From JAYWIG01 sp043789035 (GTDB lineage Bacteria > Pseudomonadota > Gammaproteobacteria > Burkholderiales > Burkholderiaceae_E): DNA of 19,669 bases. The notes under the pieces are model-generated. The model was not told the origin of the DNA, did not search any database, and saw only the letters and a program-made list of their open reading frames with translations. A program made the translations under genes and the position numbers. The DNA is taken from positions 1 through 19,669 of the forward strand of contig JAYWIG010000030.1 in the NCBI GenBank assembly GCA_043789035.1, given 5' to 3'. This document shows positions 6,554 to 17,500 of this stretch, piece after piece (positions within the stretch are counted from its first letter, which is position 1; each line of letters opens with the position of its first letter).

Positions 6554-8452
6554 TTACTTTGTCTGCAGACCAACTTGAACCGGTTTAAACGCGGCAAGTA
6601 AAGCTGAAGCTTCCGAGTCCAATACAGAGGCCACGGCTGCCCGCAAAACCGCATCAGTGCGTTCCCCAACTGTGACCATCTGCGAACGTTGCAAAACGGC
6701 TTGACCCATTGGATTGGAAAGCTTAACGTCGACGCGAGCAATGCTTGTACCCGATGATTCTGAACTACCAGGTGACCAAGTCAACTCTAATGTCCAAGGA
6801 TTAACAATTTTAGAATCTGCATTGATACCGTTACGTTTAAGCGTCCTAGTCGCAGCATCGGCCATAAGCGCAGGATCACCTCCAAAGCTGACGAGTTTTA
6901 CCTCTGGCAATGCATCTACCCGTGGTGGTGCAAATTTAAATGTTACTTTTTGCCACTCATCAGTGGTTGCTTTAATCGCTTTGGACAAACCATCAACACT
7001 TGTGTTCTCAAGCGCGCTCGGCAAAACATCGAGCCCGATTGAGTTGTACATTCGGCCCCACGCGGCTTGGGCTTGTGCATAGGCAGCAGACTTTTGATAC
7101 TCTGTCAGAAGTGCTCGCGATTCGGCACGAATCAATTCCAATTCGCCCTCAGTGTTCGCCTTTACAGCTGAACGGGTGTAAGTTAAAAGACGACTATCCA
7201 CATTAGCTGACTGTTCAGACATTAAATATTCAATACGGGACAGGCCATAGTTTTGCACACCAATCCGCACCTGAGTTAACACCGCCATACCGGATGCGTA
7301 GCGACGTAAGTCGTCCACAGTGGCCTGATTTCCAATGGCCCGTTTAAGTGCCGGCCATTGCGGTATTTTCAATAGGTTCCACGATAATCGGAGCCCAGAC
7401 TCGATCCAGTTGCTATTGTATAAATACTTGTTCGAGTCTTGGCTGAAGCCAACCGATGCAGACAGGTTTGGAAACATGGAGAGCTGTGCAACTTTAAGAT
7501 CGTTCAGTGTTACGCGCTTTCGATAAGCTTCTTCATTAACTTCTGGTCGCATTTCCATCGCCAAGCGCTCCAATTCATCAATGTTGGTCGGAAGCGCGGG
7601 TAACGGGTCATTGCTAGTATCGGCCAATTCAAATTTAGTACCCGGTGTCAGATTCATTAATGCAATGAGCTCTGAGCGGGCCTGCTCGAGCTCTTTTCGA
7701 CGCTGAAGCAGCAAGGTTGTAGCGTCGATTAGTGAACGTTGATAGGCCAGTACCGTTGGTGGTGGCATGAGCCTTTGCTCTTCAATTTGGCGAGACTTTG
7801 CCAATGCCGCCTCTGCTCGTGCCAGAAGTACGTCTAAGCGCGGCATCATGCGTTGGGCGCCCAACGCTCGCCAATAAGCGATGCGCACATCTTGCATAAT
7901 ATTCTGAATCACCTTGCGTCGACGCTCATCTGCAATCAGATAGGAATCTGCTCGCTGTTGTGAGCGATAGTACGACATTCCGAAATCGAGAATGCTCCAA
8001 CTTAACTCTGCGTTTGCTGAAGTGTGAGAACGTTCGCTCGATGTGGATGGTGACAGCGTTTGCACCCCAGAAACAATTCCTACCGACGTACCACCTGCGT
8101 CATTATTTCGAGTCGACCAGCCTGTGCCAACCAGCATTTTCGGCAGCATGTCATAGCGAGCAACATCGAGCATATTCATAGCCAAGGCTTGCTCAGCCAA
8201 CTTTAACCGATAGTCTAAGTTGTACTTCAGCGCACGAGCTGCAGTATCTTCAAAAGACAACGGTTTGGTAATTGTCTCTTGATCCTCATACATCTTGACC
8301 ATGTCTGAAGCAACACGATCTTGCTTAACCTTTGGTGTAAACGCCTCTGGCTTCACAGTGCCGCAGGCAGCCAAACTAAACGCTAGGCAAGTTATAGCGA
8401 CGGTTGGAATTAGGCGCAATGCGGATGGCGTTATAGTGATAGTTGATTTCAT
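6554..8452 (-). CDS. TolC-family outer-membrane lipoprotein with an extra C-terminal domain
   Basis: A 632-residue outer membrane efflux protein. The signal sequence ends in a lipobox, LAAC, with lipidated C30, and glycine at +2 fits outer-membrane sorting. Two outer-membrane-efflux repeats follow. The first runs from about 60 (FEDTAARALKYNLDYRLKLA) and contains a long coiled coil at 180-270. The second runs from about 300 (AMEMRPEVNEEAYRKRVTLN, then NWIESGLRLSWNLLKIP). The TolC core ends near residue 500. A further 118 residues (about 515-632) form a separate alpha/beta-looking domain that typical TolC proteins lack. The protein would form the outer-membrane exit channel for the giant protein encoded just upstream. 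The ATG has a good ribosome-binding site (AGGA, six bases upstream). Only 51 bases, without a hairpin, separate it from the giant gene, so co-transcription is likely. Confidence 0.92.
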   Translation of the reverse strand: MKSTITITPSALRLIPTVAITCLAFSLAACGTVKPEAFTPKVKQDRVASDMVKMYEDQETITKPLSFEDTAARALKYNLDYRLKLAEQALAMNMLDVARYDMLPKMLVGTGWSTRNNDAGGTSVGIVSGVQTLSPSTSSERSHTSANAELSWSILDFGMSYYRSQQRADSYLIADERRRKVIQNIMQDVRIAYWRALGAQRMMPRLDVLLARAEAALAKSRQIEEQRLMPPPTVLAYQRSLIDATTLLLQRRKELEQARSELIALMNLTPGTKFELADTSNDPLPALPTNIDELERLAMEMRPEVNEEAYRKRVTLNDLKVAQLSMFPNLSASVGFSQDSNKYLYNSNWIESGLRLSWNLLKIPQWPALKRAIGNQATVDDLRRYASGMAVLTQVRIGVQNYGLSRIEYLMSEQSANVDSRLLTYTRSAVKANTEGELELIRAESRALLTEYQKSAAYAQAQAAWGRMYNSIGLDVLPSALENTSVDGLSKAIKATTDEWQKVTFKFAPPRVDALPEVKLVSFGGDPALMADAATRTLKRNGINADSKIVNPWTLELTWSPGSSESSGTSIARVDVKLSNPMGQAVLQRSQMVTVGERTDAVLRAAVASVLDSEASALLAAFKPVQVGLQTK

Positions 8453-8503
8453 GTTTCTTCCTAGGCTAGATTTTGAATGAGTTTTTACTTTTATTTATCA
8501 ATT

Positions 8504-11500
8504 TCAACAACGTGAACGTACCCTTGCTCTCTTCACTTGGTCGCTAAATCGTTTTGATGCTTCTGTACCGGGTGCAAATCTTGGCGTCGGGTTAACGACT
8601 CTTGGTTTTGCAACCACGCGTGGCTTGACGCAATCGTCAATTTCTTGCGTTTCACTCTTCACTTTTTTACCTCTGTTCGCGTCGCTATTATTTGCGGCAT
8701 TTTTATCAGGGTCGGGTAGTAAAGTGATCGCAGTAGGCGACACCAAAATCGGCTTAAGCGACTCGGCGAACGGATCTATGCCGGGTACCCCTTCCGCAGC
8801 TAGCCAATTCGGCTGAAGACCAGAGTTGCCTAGACCTTGGTTGAACAAGGCGTTCGAGCGCCTATCTTGCTCAAAAGCTAGTTGTTGAAATTGTGCAACT
8901 ACTGAGCCTACACCTTGTAAATTCACAGGGCTAAGTTGTGCCGGGATTCCAGCGGGAACGAATGCCTGTAACGGAATCGTTGGTGCTGGGCTACTGGCGG
9001 GTGGGTCAATACGAACTGTAATCTCCATCGGGCGAGATAAACTCGAAAACCTGCTTCGACCGATACCGTTGGCCGTCGTCGATGCCTCGATGGATTCTAA
9101 ATTTGATAAATTAAGAATGGTTCCCGTTGGCGGCACAATCGACGAAGCGTTGTCGAGAGGTACCGTGGCTCGGCTGAGTAGATCCCCTAATTTAGGGGCG
9201 TTTTGATCCGTTTCAATTAACACGGCCTTCAAGGGGTCGGTGGGACCAATGTAGGCGGCGTTAGAGATAAACCTGATTTGCGCCGTCGGAGCTAGCACCA
9301 CAGCATTGGTGGCAGTAGTGCCGGGGGCTATATCTTTCCAGGTTGCTCCTGCATCGGTCGAATACTGATAAACGCCTTGCAGGGCTGGAGGCGTACTAAT
9401 CACCGCCACACCGGCGAACACATCTCCGCCATTGTTCGTTGGCGCATCGCGCGGGTCAGTGAAGCGTTGACCAAACAGCTCTTGTACCGTGCGGGGCGAA
9501 GTCATCATGCCTGGCAGCAAGGGGTCAAATAATGGTGCTTCCGGACCGTTTACGACAGGTCTATCATTTAAGGGTGCGTTATTGATATTAACTGTTGTTG
9601 TCGCGGCGAGAGGCCCGGGACCGCCGTTTGCCTTGTCATCGACTTTGACTGTAAACGTATCTAACCCATTATAGAAAGGTGCATTTTGATAGCGCAGCTG
9701 TTGCAGGGCCGCATTGATGTCGGCAATCGTGCCTTCAAGAACAATTGGAACGCCCACCGAGTTAGGTAAGCTACCCACCGCCGGGCCAGAAATTTGCGTT
9801 ACCCCAGGAATAAGGGATTGCATATAAAGTCGGCCGTTATCGGTTGGTGTCAAGGTAACCCGTACCACCGGGCCATTTCCGGCAGGAAAGTCTGACGGGT
9901 CAGCAATGACTATGGAGTTCGACCCAGTAAAGGTTACTGGCGCATCGCCATTAGCAAGGCCTGCCGCGACCGAATTGCCGGGGCCTGTCACGGTGGGCGG
10001 ATCGTTAATTGGGTTGATGACAATGCCGAGATCTCGTGTATTGCCCGAAATACGTGAAATACCACCCACCCCGGCTGATAAATCAATGCCAGTGCGAATG
10101 GTGCTGGTTAAACCAAAAGTGGAACCAGTGACATTCGCTGGCAAATCTGGTTGAGTGGATGCAGATGCTGCTTGATCGTCTTCAACCAATCGCGCAGTTA
10201 AAACACCCGGAGTACCATTGAAATTATTCGCCGGTACAAAGCGAATCTGAGTAGCATCAGGTAAATAAAGCGCATTGGTAGCGTTAAGGCTACGAGGCAC
10301 GTTCGTCCAAACAGTACCAACAAGGTATTGCCATTCACCCTGCGCTGGTGTGCTGACATTATTAATCAACACCACGCCCACTCGATTATCCGAGCCATTG
10401 GGTTTACCTGCATCACGCACATCGCTGTAACCAGGAAATGCGGTAGCGATCGTTACCACTCCGGAAGTGGTGTCCTCGCTCACTGCTGGCAGGCTACTAA
10501 GCGCGGTGCTGGAAAATGCTGGCGCATCGTTCACCGGTGTGATCGGTAACCTAATCACCTGATTTGAAGCGGCATTATTTAGCGTTCCCCCATAACCTCC
10601 ATTACCAGAGTCGGCCACTAATACCGTGAGAGTCGTCGGTGTACCAGCGGAGTTGGCATCTTGCGTTGGTGTGAACCCAAGGCTTGCTAAGGTTGCGTTG
10701 ACGTTGGCTAAGGTGCCAGTGATTGTGAACGTGTTGGTGCCGGCGGCACCGCTCGTGATACTGGTGCCCACAGTGGGTGTGATATTTAAAGTACCAATCC
10801 CAGCTGGCACAGTCAACGTCACCGCAATAGGTGTACCTGCATCATTTACATCCGAAATGCGAATGGCGTTAACGCCGGTAAAAAGTAACGAGGTGTCTTC
10901 GACTGCAACAACTTGACTACTGCTATTAACTGCGGTTGGGGTGATAGTGCCGATGCTTACCAGCGGTGCGCTATTAGGCGGAACAATAGTTAGGCCGACA
11001 TCGACAGACGCAGTTCGGGCATCGGGCGACCCAACGCCACCGGTGTCATTCGGTATTCCATTGGCGTTGAAATCGCCTCTAGAACCTTCATCGTTAATCG
11101 TGATGCGAATGATTTCAGCGGTTGGTGCTAAAACTGAAACGGGCGTGAAACTTACGCCGCTAGCTGCAATAAATGCATTAATGTCAGTGAGAGTACCGCG
11201 TAAGGTCATTAATCCTGTTCCACTGCCGCTGACCGTAACGCCACTACCACTGGTCGCGCTCAGGCTTCCTTGACTATTTACAGCCCGAATACTCACTGTC
11301 TCTACTACAGAACTATTACCATCTACGTCAGCAAACGTTACTGCATTAATGACTTTAACCGCGTTGTCGTTAACGGTGCCGTAGGTCGATGGAGAAGTAG
11401 GAATCGTTGGCGCATCATTGGTTTCTACAAACCCAAAGTCTCGAGTTGCTTGACCGACACCGTCTGCTAAAACTACATCAATTAAACCCAGAGTTCCACC

Positions 11501-14500
11501 ATCTCGGTCAAACCGCATAGCCAGTGTGTCAATGTCGCCATTGACAGCTGCATCGGTCAGCGAGACGCCGGTAACTGAAGTGCCGGTGGAAATGCGATAG
11601 TTACCCGCAGGCAGCGCACCAAAACTATATTGGCCGGCTGCGTTTGTAGTTGTGGTTAGAGTGCGGTTATCGGATGTAGTTGCGTAGTTACCATCTGGCC
11701 CAGCCCATACTAGCGTTACTGTGACGCCATCCAAACGCTGCTCGCCGATATCAATCGTGTTGTTAGCCGATGTCGTCGCCATACTGCCTGTCACGCCAGT
11801 GTCGTTCCATAAAGTACCACTCATTACGCCGAAGCCAACCGTATCGCTCGCGCCATAATTGTTCAAAGCACCACTGGTATCTGCTACAGGTATCGCTGAG
11901 GCTGGCAAACCGGCACCGCTACCATTTCGTTCTCCATTTGCAGAGCCTGTCGATCCATTGGTTGATTCAGCGAAGGTTTGCGTAGTACCTGGTGAACTGG
12001 AAAAACTGACGGTTGCTTTAGTCGAAGCATCACTTGCCTGCGAGGTACTTGCTGAAACATCGCTGCTATAACGCAAAGTCACTGCCTCACCCACAGCCAG
12101 TATTGGCACTAAGACATTAAAACCGTTGGCGTTTGCGGATACTGCAATGCCTGCTAATCCTGCGCTGGCGATTGAGTTGTAAGTGGTTGAACCTACGGTT
12201 ATGCTAATAAAGCTTGCGTTTGAACCAGCAGAAAAACCAGGATCAACCAAGCTCACGTCATAGGCCGACGCTGCGCCTGTATTCGAAAAACTATCGGTCA
12301 GTGTCACGTTTGTATTTGGGTTGCCTTGCGTAGGTGCTGTGAAATCGACAATTTGTTTATTCACGTTAGCAATAAATGCTTCAGCAATGCGATCTCGGGT
12401 ACTGTTGCTGGCATTTCCGAGCTGGTCGTTACTCGTTGTGGCGTTTTGTCGAACGACGAAACTTGTGTCTAGGTTTGTTCCTTGCTGATTAGCCGAAACA
12501 TTACTAACCACAGCGTTGAACTCGATTACGACATATTCAGCGTCTGGGTCATTATCCGTATTGGATAGGTTGCCTAACAAAAACTGCGGTGCGCTACTCG
12601 ATCCATTTCCTGAGATCACAACATTACTTGCACCCAGCAAAAAGGTCGGTGCTGCATTCACAGCACGCGGATCAGATGAAGAAAAGTTGATAGTGGTTAT
12701 GTTATTTTGAATGCTTCCATAGATCGAGGCGTCGCCTCCAGTCAGTGGCCCAGTACCAGCGCTACCGTCGGCCTTGGCAAGCCCCGAGCCGCTCAGTCTC
12801 GATGAAATCATTGCCGTATCGGACACAAATGCTACTTTTGCGTTGTTGTCATTTAAATAGGTGTAACCGGGAGGCAGCGTGGGCTGCAAAGCGACATCAT
12901 TGATTGATCCTGCGGGCACGCGAGTCACCATTCGAAAACGAACCACCTCTCCCACAACCATAGCCTGCGGTGTGCCAGCTGATGGGGAACCATCTTTGGT
13001 ATCACCACCTGCGTTGTTATTGGACAGCGGGCTGGTATCGCTCAACCCCCCAATTCGCGACAGGGTAGGTTGCAATGCTATGACAGGAATGATGGCAGAG
13101 GAGGCACTAAGGTAATTGTTTAGCCCGTTAGTGGTCAACGTTTGATCTGCAGAGGTCGCGGAAGAAGCGCCAGCTCCATCGTCAACCGTTGTTGTACCGT
13201 TGGCCACTAACGGGCCGCCAAAAGTACCGCTTCTTTCACCTGCCGTGGTGGCAGAGCCCACGTCATTGATACTCGTCCAAGTTGTTTCTGAATTATTTGT
13301 AAACGAAGTAACACCGGCGGCTGTGCCGTTAACCGTTGCGCGCACTTTAATTTCAATAAAACCACTAGCAAATAAATCGATATTGCTAGCAGTTGCAAAG
13401 TTCAAAGTCCGCGTCGCAGGATTTAGTAAAAAATCAGTGCTCGTCAAGGCGGTTGCCACGCCATTGACGGCTGCATTACTGGAGGTTATACCGGCGATTT
13501 GCAAGGTGGCATCGTTTTGCAAATAAGTAGGGAAAACATCGTTCAACTGGAGATCGAACGCTGCAATCGAACCCGGGTTCGTCAAGCGAATGGTGTATTC
13601 AACAATATTGAATTGATCAACACTGGTACCTGCTTGTGGCCCTGGCGTGATGGTGTCCACGTCATAGGCCGTTACTGTGGTTACAGTTGTTACAGTTGGC
13701 TCTGCATAGCTTACCAATGGATCATTGGCGGTGTTGCCGTTGACAACGCTTGTAACGCTACCGCCAGCACCGGTTGTAATGTTCACACCTTCGTTGTAGC
13801 GGGTTGCTGAGGTCGAATTTTGACCAACGCTTTGTTGATTATTTAACTGGTTATCTGCAATGACGCGAACGCGAACCACAAAACTATTATTCGCCGCATC
13901 GTTAGTACTGACGGTGCTTGGGTTTGTCACATTGCCAAGGCTAATCCTCGCACCCACACCTGCATTACCAAGGGTACCACCTATACCGCTGATATTAGCT
14001 GAGCTGGCCGTTGAATTGGCAATGACGCCTCCAAAATTTGCATCGAGCTGGCCATTTACCCCAACGCCATTGACACCCACACCCGCAACTGTTGAGATGA
14101 TTTCATAGCCTGCGCCGCCGTTATAGCTTGAGTCCAAACGCAGACCCGCAGGTAAATTCACATCGGTAAATAAAGCCTGAGTCTGCCCCTCTGGAATCGT
14201 GATTTTTATGTCGAAATATCCGCGCTCTCCAATAACTAACTGAGTACTGCTGGCGCCATCACCTGTCTGTGTTGTGTCATCAGCTGTTGCAGTTCTATCG
14301 CCATCTGTATTGTCGCCCTGCCAGCGTATATCTGCTTGTGCTTTGGCATTTTCTGCTGTAGCAGTATTGGTCACGGGAATGGTCAGATAATTGTTACCTG
14401 ACAGGCTAACTACGCCAGTAGCGCGGTCTACACCGGCGCTTGCCGTTGTAGTAGCTCCAGCATAGGCCAATGATGCCGTCGAGTTATCCACGACGGTATC

Positions 14501-17500
14501 GAATGTGATAACTACTACATTTTTACCATCGGTACGGGTGACCCCTGCAACCTTGCTTATTTCAAAAAAGGTATCGACCAAGCCATCGCTGTTCAAATCT
14601 CGATCAATAAATGTCACCACATTACCAGCAACCGTGTAGTCCTGGTTCTCTACAAGCAGGGTTCCATCACCGCGTCGAATTTGAAAGTTGTTTCCAGCGT
14701 CCCGAATGTCGGTGGTATTGCTTGAGAACTTGAAGCCAAGTGGAGGTACGATAGCCTGAGTTCGGACATTGTAGGCGTCCGACGATCCAGAGTTCTCAAT
14801 CGCAAAACCAAAACGAACGGTATCGTTAGCGTCAATATTTGTGATGTTGCTATCGACTTGTGCTGCCCTAGCAACGACTCCAGTGAATGGTGCACCTGAG
14901 GTGCCAGCGGCATTGACAACTCCCAATCCAGAGTTAGCACCCGCTACAAGTCCGCCTGCAACTACCACCACACCTGCCTGATTAGTGCTGCCCGTTGCGA
15001 GTACGCCTAAACTAACTTTAATTCGAGGTTCGCCTAGTACTACTGGCAGCACGCGGTTATCCGGTAATGGTGTTATGGTTGAAACCCCACCATTCACCGA
15101 ACGCTGGCTCACCTCGTTACCCTGCGCGGAAAGAATCAAGTCTTGCGCAAAACTTTCATCCTTTGCTCTGACCGTAAAAAGAAGATCAACCTTGTGCGCT
15201 GTGGCAGCATTTTGAGAATTTGGCGTCCCACCTGGGTTAGAAGCTACATCCGTCGTTGCCAACGAGAACGTAATTTTATTGTCGACTGTTTGAATATTGA
15301 TCGCATTGTTCGCATAAGCGGTGTTCGCTGCAGGGCTAGCAACACCAGCAACACCCGCAGTGGTTAAGGGTGCCGTACTATTGGCATCGCTTATGATGGT
15401 GTATTTGCCAGCTTGGGCCCAATTGGCAGAAGGCCCGGTCACTGAAACGGTGTCATTGGCTTTGCTAAAACCACTACCTCCTGGCGCTGTACCTGTTGGA
15501 TCAGTTACGCCGTTTGCATCAGCATCCGTGGCAGAAAAAACTGGATCAGGTAGGTAGGTTGTTAGCTTTAAATCGGTGTAATCGCCTTGCGTTAAGTCAT
15601 ACCGAAGGCGATATGTAACGTTATCACCTGGCGAAATGATCGGGCGACCGTCAGCATTTTTCGAGATGCTTGGATGGTCTACGCGTACCCCATTGATGGC
15701 ATACACCTCGAGGAGCAAATTTCCGTCTTTAATGGTGGTGGTAGCGGCAGAGGTATCCGAGTTAATCGTGTTTGTATCTGTGATGGCGGGTGCAGCCAAG
15801 GTGCCAGTGTTTCGCAGCAAACTTCCCGATATATAAACCGTATTTGAAAGTACATCATTTTCGTTAAGCTTGGCACCAGATATTGGATTGCCATTAGCAG
15901 CAACACGAAATTGATCTCGAACAGTCGCCGTGTACGTAATTGTGCCAGTGGTTAAACTTGTGTTGTTGGTGTCTGCAAAGGCATCACCCAACAAATCACT
16001 TGTATTCGCACCCGCAGGTACGCTGGTTACTAATCCACTCGAGGCAATGAATGCGCTCACGTCAAATTGCAAAACCCATTTACCATTGCCGCCGACGGTG
16101 GCAGTTGAGCCGCCTTGGGTGTTAATGACGACAGAAGAAGTGTTATTGCTAATAATCACGGGGACAAGTCCGCTACGACTCACACCGTTGGCGGTGATCG
16201 TTATGTTGGCGGTGTTAGCGTTAAAGTCTAAGCCGTCTGGCAAAACATCAGTGACTAAAACATTGCGAAGGCCGTAATAATCACCGACTTGCAAATTCAG
16301 GGTGTAAGTCAACACGTCCCCAGATCGAACGCCATTGGGGTTCGCTGGATCAAGAATATCGGTCGTTTCGCCGCTTACGGTTTTTTGGATTTGAATCGTT
16401 TGGTAGTTAATAAATAATGGGGAAGGGTCGACAGAAAAAGGTTGATTCTGGGCATCATCGGCATCTGCAAATCGCACTAAACCAGTGTTTCTAGCATCAA
16501 ATGATTGCAGCACATCGGCACCCGTTGTCGGGCTAATAATGTCGCGCGGTACGTAGTATTCAACATTTAATGTCAGATTATTTGTGTAACTACCTATCGG
16601 TGCCGTTGCCCGAATTTCAACGCCATTGGGACTAGACCAAATTCGTGTCGTTGGATCTTGTGTTGCCGGGTTGCCAGTTACTTTATCAACAACTGCATAA
16701 GTCGTACCAGCAATATCGGCTCCCGTGGTTGAAGTCCCACTGCGAAGCTTTATATCGGCGATTTCAAAGGTTATGTTTGGCGGTATAGACAGCACTGACA
16801 TAAAGCTCTGCGCAGCGCTGCTAATAACCGTTTGACCGGGTGCAATGTTCAACAGTGCCTGAAATAATTGTTTGTCATTGGCGCCAGGCACCTGTTCGTT
16901 TTCACGAGAGGTATTGCGGTACTCACTGGTAAACCAACTCGGGCTTGCCGTCGCCACTGTGTTAGTTACCTGCTTGACCGGCCCCCCAGCACCGGTCGGC
17001 GTACTGCCATACTGAAAGAAACCAGATGACACAATATTCAGTTGAGCGGCTATGGCCTGACCGCCCTCGGTGAGCGCGTTGGCAGAATCTGCGTTAGCAC
17101 CAACGTTGTATTTAAAGTCAATCTTTGCATCAGGTTGGCCATTAACAAAACTTCCTAAAGGAAATTTCAAAATCACTAACTGATCACCATTTGTCATGCC
17201 TGCATAGTCAGATAGGTTAAACACAATCGGAGTACCAGCTGCATCGGTAACCTGTGGGCTCGATGCTGTGCCACCAGCAAAAGTCAAAATAACTTCAAGC
17301 GGCACTGCTGCTCCAAGATAGGTGGCGCTACCAGCAACATACGAGACGCCTTCGATGGGTGTAGGTGTGGTGTTGCTTGGATCTTTCCCGGTCGCATCAA
17401 ACGCCAATGTTACATACGGGGCATACCCAACTGTGCCCGTGTTCGAAAACGTGACTGACCCATTGTTGTTTGTGCTACCGATAAGCGGTGCAGCATCTAC

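Noticed and set aside
8453..8503. TTGATA (8497-8502, minus strand) as an internal promoter for the tolC-like gene
   Set aside because: The tract is AT-rich, and the only -10-like sequence is badly spaced; read-through from the giant gene is simpler.
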